From assembly GCA_900554585.1 (NCBI GenBank), contig USHS01000098.1:1-5765 (forward strand): a stretch of DNA of 5,765 nt. The letters are read 5' to 3'. Positions 1 through 5,615 of this stretch are shown piece after piece. This DNA comes from an uncultured Collinsella sp. (lineage in GTDB: Bacteria > Actinomycetota > Coriobacteriia > Coriobacteriales > Coriobacteriaceae). The notes below the pieces were generated by a model, which worked only from the letters and a program-made list of their open reading frames with translations, made no database searches and was not told where the DNA came from. The position numbers and the translations under genes were made by a program. Numbering within the stretch: the stretch's first letter is position 1; each line of letters begins with the position of its first letter.

Positions 1-259
1 GCACACCGGGCAGCACCTGCGCCACCACGGCATCGATGTAGGCCTGGTCGTCGCGCACGCCAGCGGCGATGATGCGATCGAGATCGTAGTCGTAGGCGAT
101 GTCGATTGCGTACAGGTCATAGCCATCCGCGTAGCCGGTCAAGCGTTTGAGCGACGCGGCGGACTTGATTTGCTTGTGATAAACGATACCGGTGGCAGCG
201 GCAAGGCCGACGGCGACTCCCGCGACACCGCAGGTGATGGCAATGTTACGTGGCTTCAT
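1..259 (-). CDS. N-terminal part of a secreted or membrane-anchored protein, possibly choloylglycine hydrolase (linear amide C-N hydrolase) family; cut by window edge
   Basis: An open frame reads leftwards from an ATG at 259-257 to the window edge, giving 86 residues. An AGGAG ribosome binding site lies a few bases upstream (about 264-270), supporting this start. Residues 1-5 are MKPRN, followed by an uninterrupted hydrophobic stretch (about 6-27), which fits a signal peptide or an N-terminal membrane anchor. After that come a basic segment (YHKQIK) and a region with LYAIDIAYDYDLDRII at about 49-64. This order (anchor, then a Tyr/Asp-rich strand) reminds me of the leader region of coriobacterial choloylglycine-hydrolase-like amidases, whose nucleophilic Cys would lie just beyond the window. 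No catalytic residue is visible, so the family is a guess; that it is a real gene start is much surer. It is divergent from the M18 aminopeptidase. Confidence 0.72.
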   Translation of the reverse strand, partial: MKPRNIAITCGVAGVAVGLAAATGIVYHKQIKSAASLKRLTGYADGYDLYAIDIAYDYDLDRIIAAGVRDDQAYIDAVVAQVLPGV

Positions 260-420
260 GACGGCTCCTCTCGTCCTGTTAGCGCAATTGTCGCAAAAGG
301 AGCGCGGGCATGATGGCTCAACTTGGTGAGTGGCGCGGAATTAAGCACGGAATGAAGAGTGCGGCGCTGGCGTGGCGGGGTATGCTGGAGGGGACCATCA
401 ACCCAGCGAAAGGGGAGAGT

Positions 421-1806
421 ATGACGGATCAGGAAACGCCCGAGCGCGCGCATGTGACGGCCGATGATATCGAGGCCGCCAACGACCTTATCGACTTTAT
501 CGAGGCATGCCCCAGTATGTTCCATACGGCGGCGACCATTATGGCCGAGCTCGACGAGGCGGGCTTTACCTACCTGCCCGAGAATGCGGCGTGGGACATC
601 GAGCCGGGCGGGCGTTATTACACGCAGCGCAACACCTCGAGCGTTGTTGCCTTTAAGGTGGGCGAGGACCTGGCCGCGACGTGGGGCGAGGACGGCGTCG
701 CCGGTGACTATCATTTTCAGCTCACGGCGTCGCACAGCGATTCGCCGACGTTTAAGGTCAAGGCCGTGCCCGAGCTCGATGGCGCAGGCGAGACGCTGCG
801 CCTGAACACCGAGGCCTACGGCGGCATGATCGACTACACCTGGTTCGACCGCCCGCTGGCGCTGGCCGGACGTGTGCTGGTGCGCGAGGGCGACCGTATT
901 GAGAGCCGCCTGCTTGCCACCGAGCGCGAGGTCGCTATTATCCCGAGCCTTGCCATCCACATGAACCGCGGCGTTAACGAGGGCTTTGCTCCCAACCGAG
1001 CCGTCGACCTGTGCCCGCTCATCAGCGCCGGCGAGCTTAAACAGGGAGATTTTGACGCACTGATCGCTGACGAACTGGACGTTGAACCCGAGCAGATCCT
1101 AGGTCGCGATCTGTTCCTGGTCAATCGTCAGGATGCGCGCATTTGGGGCTGGGCCGACGAGTTTATCTCGACGCCCAAGCTTGACGACCTGGCTTGCGCC
1201 TATACCTCGCTACAGGCATTTTTGGGTGCCGAGAACGCGCATGACGTCTCGGTCTTCTGCTGCTTTGATAACGAGGAGGTTGACTCCGAGACCAAGCAGG
1301 GCGCCATGTCGACGTTCTTGGCGGACGCGTTGCGCCGCATCAACGGATCGTTGGGCTTTGACGACGAGTCGTACCATCGCGCCCTTGCCGCCTCGATGCT
1401 TGTGAGCTGCGACAACGCGCATGCCGTGCACCCCAACCACGCCGAGAAGTGCGATGCCCGCAACCAAGTGGTGCTTAACGGCGGTATTGTCATCAAGGAA
1501 GCCGCCAACCAGCACTATTGCACCGATGCCTTTAGCCGCGCGGTGTTCCAGGCTATCTGCGATGACGCCGATGTGCCCACGCAGGCCTTCGCCAACAAGA
1601 GCGATATGGCCGGCGGCTCCACGCTCGGCAATCTGTCCAATATGCAGGCGAGCATGCATGCCGTGGACGTGGGCCTACCGCAGCTGGCCATGCACTCAAG
1701 CTACGAGACCGGCGGCGTACGCGACGTGATGCACGCCATCCGCGCCCTCACCGCTTTCTACGAGCGAAACCTAACCATCAATGGCTCCGAAAGCGTGGAA
1801 CTCTAA
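421..1806 (+). CDS. apeB: M18 family zinc aminopeptidase
   Basis: The product is a 461-residue cytosolic, cocatalytic two-zinc aminopeptidase that removes N-terminal residues from peptides. M18 signatures appear in order: HSDSP at 105-109 (zinc His105), the YTWFDRPL motif, NRGVNEG, GRDLFLVN, KLDDL around Asp255 (bridging Asp), FDNEEVDS at 282-289 (catalytic and zinc Glu pair 285/286), SCDNAHAVHPN at 329-339 (Asp331, His334, His337), NKSDMAGGSTLGN at 392-404, and QLAMHSSYETGG with zinc His425. All metal and catalytic positions are present and the length is normal, so it should be active. The start at 421 is chosen because a purine-rich AAAGGGGAGAG precedes it and the family domain begins soon after. 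The frame stays open back to an ATG at 310, but those 37 codons are not family-like. One small oddity is Asp288 where the motif usually has Gly. The symbol is a family-level label. Confidence 0.95.
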   Translation: MTDQETPERAHVTADDIEAANDLIDFIEACPSMFHTAATIMAELDEAGFTYLPENAAWDIEPGGRYYTQRNTSSVVAFKVGEDLAATWGEDGVAGDYHFQLTASHSDSPTFKVKAVPELDGAGETLRLNTEAYGGMIDYTWFDRPLALAGRVLVREGDRIESRLLATEREVAIIPSLAIHMNRGVNEGFAPNRAVDLCPLISAGELKQGDFDALIADELDVEPEQILGRDLFLVNRQDARIWGWADEFISTPKLDDLACAYTSLQAFLGAENAHDVSVFCCFDNEEVDSETKQGAMSTFLADALRRINGSLGFDDESYHRALAASMLVSCDNAHAVHPNHAEKCDARNQVVLNGGIVIKEAANQHYCTDAFSRAVFQAICDDADVPTQAFANKSDMAGGSTLGNLSNMQASMHAVDVGLPQLAMHSSYETGGVRDVMHAIRALTAFYERNLTINGSESVEL

Positions 1807-1842
1807 AACCTGCCAAAAAGGATGTTAATTTTGGCAGGTTTT
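1805..1842 (+). terminator. Perfect hairpin at the stop codon of the M18 gene, likely intrinsic terminator
   Basis: A perfect 14-bp inverted repeat, AAAACCTGCCAAAA (1805-1818) with TTTTGGCAGGTTTT (1829-1842), has a 10-nt loop. It overlaps the TAA stop of the aminopeptidase. The stem ends in a T run, so it can act as a terminator, and its symmetry allows function in both directions. The first 16 bases of the motif recur in inverted orientation at 4725-4740, so it may also belong to a dispersed repeat family. Confidence 0.8.
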
Positions 1843-1889
1843 ATCTGGGCAAATGCAAAGGATGAAACCGAACTAGATTGGTGATGCGT

Positions 1890-1925
1890 AGCCGCCGAGG
1901 TGCAATGTGCCTCGGCGGCTTTTTG
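1890..1925 (+). terminator. GC-rich intrinsic terminator
   Basis: AGCCGCCGAGG (1890-1900) pairs perfectly with CCTCGGCGGCT (1910-1920) around a 9-nt loop, and a T run follows. This is a textbook rho-independent terminator on the plus strand. It lies 47 nt after the first hairpin and just before the toxin-antitoxin promoter, so it backs up termination of the aminopeptidase transcript and insulates the module. Confidence 0.88.
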
Positions 1926-1966
1926 TGCACGGAGCACGGCTAATACTAATTTATTGCTATACATGC

Positions 1967-1995
1967 TTTACGTATCTACCATAGTGTCTTATGAT
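1967..1995 (+). promoter_or_regulatory. Sigma-70-type promoter of the toxin-antitoxin operon
   Basis: TTTACG at 1967-1972 (-35) and TATGAT at 1990-1995 (-10) are separated by exactly 17 nt. The surrounding 1941-2010 stretch is markedly AT-rich compared with its neighbours. Transcription would start near 2002, giving a leader of about 20 nt before the antitoxin start. TAATAC (1941-1946) and GTATTA (2005-2010) form a short inverted repeat flanking the promoter, but nothing shows that it is the autorepression operator. Confidence 0.65.
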
Positions 1996-2020
1996 AATTC
2001 TGAAGTATTAAGGAGGGGTC

Positions 2021-2401
2021 ATGACCACAACAGCCGCTCAGATCAACGTACGTCTCGATGCCGATCTTAAAAGGAGCGGCGACGCTGCTCTCTCCAGGGC
2101 CGGTATGACGCCGAGCCAAGCGGTGCGAGCGCTCTGGCAGCTTGCAGCGTCGCTGGCCGATCGCCCCGGTGCGCTCGAGGATATCCTGCTGCCCAGTCGT
2201 GCCCGGGCGGAACAGCGCGAGCGCGAAAAGGCCGCCAAACGTAAACTCGAGCTCATGGATCAGGGGTCGAAGCTGTTCGCTGCCGCTTGCCGTGAGTCGG
2301 GAATCGATATGGTCAGGGCTCAGCCATCGGACGACGAAGAGCTCAAACGGAATGCATATGCGGATCGCTATGGCGAGGAGATGAGCTGGCTCTGTGAGTG
2401 A
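2021..2401 (+). CDS. RelB/DinJ-family type II antitoxin
   Basis: A 126-residue protein begins at an ATG preceded by a strong AGGAGG (2011-2015 region). Residues about 7-46 (QINVRLDADLKRSGDAAL, then MTPSQAVRALWQLAA) have the strand-helix-helix pattern of the ribbon-helix-helix DNA-binding domain of RelB/DinJ antitoxins: the INVRLD strand, the 'G(M/L)TPSQAV' turn, and the RALW helix. The C-terminal half is charged and helical (residues 60-80 are rich in Arg, Glu and Lys), as expected of a toxin-wrapping tail, and makes it longer than DinJ, which is about 86 residues. It overlaps the downstream PIN toxin by 8 nt, so the two are translationally coupled. By analogy it should neutralise the toxin and autorepress the operon; the partner is inferred from position. 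Confidence 0.85.
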   Translation: MTTTAAQINVRLDADLKRSGDAALSRAGMTPSQAVRALWQLAASLADRPGALEDILLPSRARAEQREREKAAKRKLELMDQGSKLFAAACRESGIDMVRAQPSDDEELKRNAYADRYGEEMSWLCE

Positions 2402-2885
2402 GAATCCAAAGCGCATCTTGGTTGACACCAACGTGTGGCTCGATTATTTCATTCCCCAGCGACGCGGTCGTTCGGCGGCGATTGAGTTTCTACGTGATGC
2501 ATGTGCGGCTCAGGTTGATTTGCTGTATGCGGCGACATCGTCCAAAGATCTGTTCTATTTGATTTCGAGCGAACATAAGGCGTGGTATCGGCGAGAACAC
2601 GGTTCGCTGTCTCAAGATGCCGCTTCGGCGGCGACATCACTCGCATGGGATTGTCTTGATGTGTTGTCGCAACTTGCTACGCCCGTGCCCTGCGACCTGA
2701 GTGACATATGGATGGCGAGTAAGCAGCGTAAGCTCCATAGCGATTACGAAGACGATTTAATCATCGCGGCAGCGATGCGCGCAAAGGCAGACCTTCTGGT
2801 CACCAACGATGTCAAGCTCTGCTCACACGCACCCGTCGCAGCAATGAGTGTAGAAGACGCAAAGAATTACTTAGCAACGCTCTAG
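2394..2885 (+). CDS. PIN-domain (VapC-like) ribonuclease toxin
   Basis: A 163-residue protein begins at a GTG that overlaps the end of the antitoxin gene; GAGGAG at 2375-2380 lies about 13 nt upstream. The frame opens with ILVDTNVWLDYF (Asp11, Asn13), the first acidic strand of PIN domains. Near the end is HSDYEDDLIIAAAMRAKADLLVTND (115-139), split by a helix, supplying the Asp120/Asp121 and Asp139 metal ligands; Glu31 is a candidate for the remaining acidic site. This places it in the PIN_3-like group of Mg-dependent RNases. Its likely role is RNA cleavage when the antitoxin is lost. The RNA target cannot be read from the sequence. Base composition looks more AT-rich than the aminopeptidase, in keeping with horizontal acquisition. 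Confidence 0.87.
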   Translation: MSENPKRILVDTNVWLDYFIPQRRGRSAAIEFLRDACAAQVDLLYAATSSKDLFYLISSEHKAWYRREHGSLSQDAASAATSLAWDCLDVLSQLATPVPCDLSDIWMASKQRKLHSDYEDDLIIAAAMRAKADLLVTNDVKLCSHAPVAAMSVEDAKNYLATL

Positions 2886-2900
2886 CAATTTGAAGACCCC

Positions 2901-2972
2901 GCAGGTCGAATAAAAGTCAGCGAGAGCCCGCCGAGACACTGCAGGTCGAATGAAAGTCAGCGAGAGCCCGCC
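2901..2972. repeat. Two tandem copies of a 32-nt sequence at 40-nt period
   Basis: 2901-2932 and 2941-2972 are identical except for one base (2912 A versus 2952 G). Each starts GCAGGTCGAAT and ends with GCGAGAGCCCGCC. The second copy runs directly into the left arm of the structured element that follows, while the first copy diverges after the 32 nt. This looks like a partial duplication of the left end of that element. It lies 15 nt after the toxin stop codon. Confidence 0.85.
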
Positions 2973-3061
2973 AGAGTGAGCAAGGTGCCTTGAAAGAGGA
3001 GGGCATTGACCTTCTGGTCATGCCCGACGATTGAAAGGCAGATTGCCGCTCTGGCGGGTTT
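2958..3061 (+). ncRNA. Structured repeat element, copy 1 (candidate ncRNA or REP-like palindrome)
   Basis: The element folds as one long interrupted stem. CCCGCCAGAG (2967-2976) pairs with CTCTGGCGGG (3049-3058), GCAA (2980-2983) with TTGC (3043-3046), and TGCCTT (2986-2991) with AAGGCA (3035-3040). The apex is GGGCA (3001-3005) with TGCCC (3021-3025), a bulged T, and TGACC (3007-3011) with GGTCA (3016-3020) closing a TTCT loop. A second copy starts at 5671. It sits between convergent genes, the toxin (plus) and the lipoprotein (minus). Only TTT follows the outer stem on the plus strand, so it is not a convincing intrinsic terminator. I do not recognise it as a named RNA family. Orientation is arbitrary, because the element is nearly palindromic. 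Confidence 0.6.
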
Positions 3062-3074
3062 GCAGCGTCGAGCA

Positions 3075-3102
3075 GTTACGGCGTTTGGTAAAACGCCGTA
3101 AC
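3075..3102 (-). terminator. Perfect 12-bp hairpin after the lipoprotein gene, weak terminator or 3' stabilising hairpin
   Basis: GTTACGGCGTTT (3075-3086) is a perfect inverted match to AAACGCCGTAAC (3091-3102), with a 4-nt loop. It lies 3 nt beyond the stop codon of the minus-strand lipoprotein gene. There is no T run after the stem on either strand, so an intrinsic terminator is less certain than simple 3'-end protection. Confidence 0.55.
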
Positions 3103-3105
3103 GAA

Positions 3106-3663
3106 CTAGCTCATCATCGCATTCATCATCTCGGTGGTTGCGGAATCGTCGGCAGACCACTCGTTATCCTCGTTGGCGGAATACTTAAAGGTGACCTTGG
3201 TGTCCTTGGTCTTAGCGGCCTTGGTCACGTCGACCATCACCTGGCCGGCCATCTTGTACAGGTCGTCCTCGGACGGCAGCTCGTCGAGCGCTGCGACCTT
3301 CTCCTGATACTGGGTGGCGAAATCTTCGACGATCTTATTCATGGACTTGCAGGTGATGGTAACCTCGGCGGTCGCGGTACCCTTATCCTCGTCGACCGTC
3401 ACATCGCCGATCTTGTAATCAAAGCCCTCGAGATAGCTCTTGGCGTACTCCTTGGGATCGATGCCCAGTTGCTCAAACTCGTCGCCCGAAGCCTCTTCCA
3501 GACCGGAGAGGAAATCATCGCCGCCGTTCTTGATCTCGTCAAACTGGCTCGTAAGGTCGTTGGTGATGAGCTCTTCCACCGAAGGCCCTCCGCAGCCGGA
3601 AAGCAAAACCACGCACGCGACCAGGGCAGCCATCAGGGGCGCAAGCAGCAGCTTCTTTTTCAT
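3106..3663 (-). CDS. Small exported lipoprotein of unknown function
   Basis: A 185-residue protein starts at the ATG 3663-3661, preceded by a good GGAGG site at about 3670-3674. The N-terminus is a typical lipoprotein signal: MKKK, a hydrophobic core to about residue 20, then the lipobox Leu21-Ser-Gly-Cys24, so the mature protein should be attached by lipidated Cys24 to the outer face of the membrane. The mature part is acidic, with many Asp/Glu-rich turns. Strand-like stretches at about 90-110 (YKIGDVTVDEDKGTATAEVT) and about 150-165 (TKVTFKY) suggest a small beta-rich fold similar in style to DUF-type Coriobacteria and Firmicutes lipoproteins (DUF5105-like is possible). No catalytic motif is visible. 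It is transcribed alone, with the EIIA terminator upstream and a hairpin downstream. No confident promoter was found; an isolated TAATAT occurs on the minus strand at 3731-3726. Confidence 0.85.
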   Translation of the reverse strand: MKKKLLLAPLMAALVACVVLLSGCGGPSVEELITNDLTSQFDEIKNGGDDFLSGLEEASGDEFEQLGIDPKEYAKSYLEGFDYKIGDVTVDEDKGTATAEVTITCKSMNKIVEDFATQYQEKVAALDELPSEDDLYKMAGQVMVDVTKAAKTKDTKVTFKYSANEDNEWSADDSATTEMMNAMMS

Positions 3664-3840
3664 GACATTCCTCCAAACAAGCGGCGCCGCGTTCCCTGCG
3701 CAGCGCACGTCGTAACAGCAAGTCCATATTAGCGGCCCGGCCCAACCCCCTGCGTCGCAAAAGCGCAGGCGGCTCAATTTGACGAGCGAATGGCCCGTAA
3801 AACAAGCCCCCTGCAATAAAATGCACCTGTTTAGCCTATT

Positions 3841-3873
3841 AAAAAAGGGTGGCCGGACAACCCGACCACCCTT
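3841..3873 (-). terminator. Intrinsic terminator of the EIIA gene
   Basis: On the minus strand GGGTGGTCGG (3871-3862) pairs with CCGGCCACCC (3856-3847), including one G-U pair, and is followed by six T's (3846-3841). The wobble pair is good only in the minus-strand RNA; in plus-strand RNA it would be a C-A mismatch. That fixes the direction. It lies 23 nt after the stop codon of the EIIA gene. Confidence 0.92.
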
Positions 3874-3896
3874 GCGCATCTTCTGGATGCCGCAGA

Positions 3897-4433
3897 CTAC
3901 TTGCGGACGACCTTAACGATGGCGTCACCGGCGGCGACGGCAGACTCGGCCTCGACGGCGAGGGCGACGTCGGCAAACTCGGCGGTGTTGGACACGGCCA
4001 CGACGACGCAGTCCTTGTAACCGGCGGCAGCGATCTTGGCGCGGTCGATCTTGAGTATGGGCTGACCAGCTTTGACAACGTCGTCGGCCTTGACGAAGCC
4101 CTCGAAGCCGTCGCCGTTCATGTTGACGGTATCGACGCCAACGTGCACCAGAACCTCGATGCCGCTATCGGACTGCAGGCCCACGGCGTGACCCATGGTG
4201 ACGGTCACCTTGCCGTCGCAGGGAGCGTAGACCAGGTCGTCCTCGGGCCACACAGCGCAGCCCTTGCCCAGAACCTCGCCACCAAAGACGGGGTCGGGCA
4301 CGTCGGCCATCTTGATGACCTTGCCCTTGACAGGCGAGCACAGCACGTCGGCGCCAGCAGAAGCAGAGATGGAGGCCGGAGCAGCAGCTGCCGCGGGCTC
4401 AGCCTTCTTCTTAAACATGTCAAACAGACCCAT
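3897..4433 (-). CDS. crr: PTS EIIA-Glc-type (Crr-like) phosphocarrier protein
   Basis: A 178-residue stand-alone EIIA domain receives phosphate from HPr and passes it to an EIIB partner of a sugar permease. The start is the ATG at 4433-4431, with GAGGAG (4446-4441) 7 nt upstream. MGLFDMFKKK resembles the amphipathic N-terminus of Crr. It is followed by an Ala-rich linker (about 12-28) and then the domain: SPVKGKVIKMADVPDPVF (33-50), MGHAVGLQSDSG with His82, EVLVHVGVDTV with His97 (the phosphorylated His by homology with Crr His90), NGDGFEGFVK, and VVKAGQPILKID. Both active histidines are present, so it should work. No EIIB or EIIC domain is fused or nearby, so the sugar cannot be told. It is monocistronic, with its own promoter and terminator, and diverges from an RpiR-type regulator. 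Confidence 0.93.
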   Translation of the reverse strand: MGLFDMFKKKAEPAAAAAPASISASAGADVLCSPVKGKVIKMADVPDPVFGGEVLGKGCAVWPEDDLVYAPCDGKVTVTMGHAVGLQSDSGIEVLVHVGVDTVNMNGDGFEGFVKADDVVKAGQPILKIDRAKIAAAGYKDCVVVAVSNTAEFADVALAVEAESAVAAGDAIVKVVRK

Positions 4434-4482
4434 ACGTTTTCTCCTCTTGATTAAGCGCAACGTTATGCGCATGCCTATGGTG

Positions 4483-4511
4483 ATTATAGTGCCAAATGAT
4501 CAAATTGCTAA
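4483..4511 (-). promoter_or_regulatory. Promoter of the EIIA gene
   Basis: On the minus strand TTAGCA (4511-4506) and a perfect TATAAT (4488-4483) are 17 nt apart. Transcription would begin near 4476, leaving about a 43-nt leader before the ATG at 4433. The region 4515-4537, just upstream of the -35, holds a short inverted repeat (GGGCT 4517-4521 with AGCCC 4531-4535) that could be an operator, with no direct support. Confidence 0.72.
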
Positions 4512-4581
4512 GGTGAGGGCTCGAATCGCAAGCCCTTCCCGGTAGTGCTCGTGGGATGAGTATCTCCTTTGCATCGCGGGT

Positions 4582-4598
4582 CGATAAGCTGAGTATCG
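4582..4598. promoter_or_regulatory. Possible operator palindrome between divergent EIIA and RpiR genes
   Basis: CGATA (4582-4586) and TATCG (4594-4598) are inverted with a 7-nt spacer. The word GAGTATC occurs here (4591-4597) and again 33 bp away at 4558-4564. RpiR-family regulators bind imperfect palindromes, but this short match could be chance. Confidence 0.2.
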
Positions 4599-4708
4599 CC
4601 TGCGCACGGGACGGGCAGAAGCGGGCACGCCAAACCCGACACTTCTTTTCGCGCCCACAGACCGCCGCCGCCCCGCCCCTGACACTTCCTGATACCGACC
4701 GAAACGTA

Positions 4709-4740
4709 CCAAAATAAACCTGTCCCTTTTTGGCAGGTTT
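4709..4740 (-). repeat. Short palindromic repeat-like sequence upstream of the RpiR gene
   Basis: Two alternative, overlapping pairings exist: CCAAAA (4709-4714) with TTTTGG (4728-4733), and AAACCTG (4716-4722) with CAGGTTT (4734-4740). On the minus strand it reads AAACCTGCCAAAAAGG for 16 bases, identical to 1806-1821 on the plus strand. It ends 19 nt before the regulator's ATG, so in the RNA it may occlude or expose the ribosome site. A repeated GACACTTC word (4638-4645 and 4681-4688) lies nearby. I recognise no gene, tRNA or clear plus-strand promoter in 4512-4759. Confidence 0.55.
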
Positions 4741-4759
4741 GCCGAGTGTGGGAGTTCGG

Positions 4760-5615
4760 ATGGATATCAAACGCAAGATCACCGAGGCGCAGGGCCTCAC
4801 CCCCACCGAGCAACAGCTCGGCATCTCGGCCCTTGCCATGGGCGAGGACATCCGCGGGCTTTCCATTAAGGAATTTGCCGCACGCACCAACGTTTCGGTC
4901 GCGAGCGTGCACCGTTTTTGCAAAAAGCTCGGCCTCGAGGGCTTTAAGGACCTCAAGGTCGAGCTCATCCGCCTGGCAACCGAGGCGGGAAACCGGCGAG
5001 ACGTGGACATCAACTTTCCCTTCGACGCTACGTCCACCCCTGCGCAGGTTATGGAGCGCATGGAAGGGCTCTACCAGACCACGCTGGCCGAAACGCAGGA
5101 ACTACTCGACCCCACGCAGCTTGACCACGCCGCCAAGCTCATCGCAAACGCCCGACAGGTCGACATCTACACGGGCTCGCACAACCTCTATCCAGCAGGA
5201 ATGTTCCGCGACCGCCTGCTCTCCGCCGGTAAAAGCGCGACGTGCCACGACGGTGTCGAGGCCCAGGTGCGAACGGCGCTCGCCTCGGGTCCCGACCATG
5301 CGGCAATCGTCATCTCCTACAGCGGCCTTGCCCCCCAACCTCAAGGACATCTTGCCGATTCTCAGCAGCCGGCATGTCCCGGTCATCGTCATCGGCACGC
5401 CTTATTGCGCTCGCATTCACCCTGGCTTTGCCGCCTACCTCACGGTGAGTGACCACGAGAGTATGACGCATCGCATCACGCAGTTCGCCAGCCACATCGC
5501 CGTGCAATACGTGCTCGATTCGCTCTACAGCAGCTACTTCGCCAAAGACTACGACCGCTGCTCCGAATTCCTGGAGCGATCGTTTCCCTACACCCGCCTG
5601 CCCGGGCTCAAGTAG
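4760..5615 (+). pseudogene. RpiR/MurR-family HTH-SIS transcriptional regulator, interrupted by a +1 frameshift
   Basis: Two reading frames together make one regulator of about 284 residues, the usual RpiR length. The first frame, from the ATG at 4760 (GGGAG at 4750-4754, spacing 5), encodes an HTH_6 DNA-binding domain at about 1-77: LSIKEFAARTNVSVASVHRF is the recognition region. It also encodes the first half of a SIS sugar-phosphate binding domain: DIYTGSHNLYPAG from about 135, then AIVISYSGLAP at about 182-192. At the C6 run 5331-5336 the frame is wrong by one base; as read it continues 38 unrelated residues to a stop at 5452. The other frame carries the rest of the SIS domain (NLKDILPILSSRHVPVIVIG, then to FPYTRLPGLK) and stops at 5615. 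Removing one C restores the frame. The cause may be a true mutation, slippage-based switching, or a base-calling error. Divergent from the EIIA gene, so sugar-responsive control is likely. Its effector is unknown. Confidence 0.85.

Noticed and set aside
310..420. Upstream extension of the aminopeptidase to the ATG at 310
   Set aside because: The added residues do not resemble the family, and the purine-rich site before 421 is the better start.
256..960. Long minus-strand open frame (234 codons) across the start of the aminopeptidase gene
   Set aside because: It is antisense to a gene with clear M18 motifs, shows no domain-like composition, and is explained by high GC content.
421..1806. Apparent loss of function from active-site variation in the M18 gene (Asp288, and SSYET after His425)
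   Set aside because: All zinc and catalytic residues are present, and the HSSYE form also fits what I recall of Gram-positive M18 proteins. The Asp288 change is outside the metal ligands.
2901..2980. CRISPR-like direct repeats
   Set aside because: There are only two units with an 8-nt gap. No spacer-length intervals and no cas genes are present.
2963..3034. Short peptide frame inside the structured element (reads ARQSEQGALKEEGIDLLVMP), also open in copy 2
   Set aside because: In copy 1 a stop lies directly upstream (2951-2953) with no start codon. The C-terminal reading differs between copies, while the base pairing is retained. A structural explanation fits better.
3031..3732. Plus-strand open frame of 233 codons over the lipoprotein gene
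   Set aside because: It is antisense to a gene with a lipobox and a ribosome site. Its Leu/Gly/Val/His-rich content is typical of a shadow frame.
3849..4454. Plus-strand open frame of 201 codons over the EIIA gene
   Set aside because: It is antisense to a clear EIIA domain and runs through that gene's terminator.
4512..4540. tRNA-like T-arm sequence (GATTCGAGCCC on the minus strand)
   Set aside because: The arm does not pair in the tRNA register, and no anticodon or acceptor stem can be found around it.
4420..5061. Minus-strand open frame of 213 codons spanning the intergenic region and the regulator's HTH region
   Set aside because: It crosses the EIIA promoter and start, is antisense to the HTH domain, and has a low-complexity Arg/Ser-rich composition.
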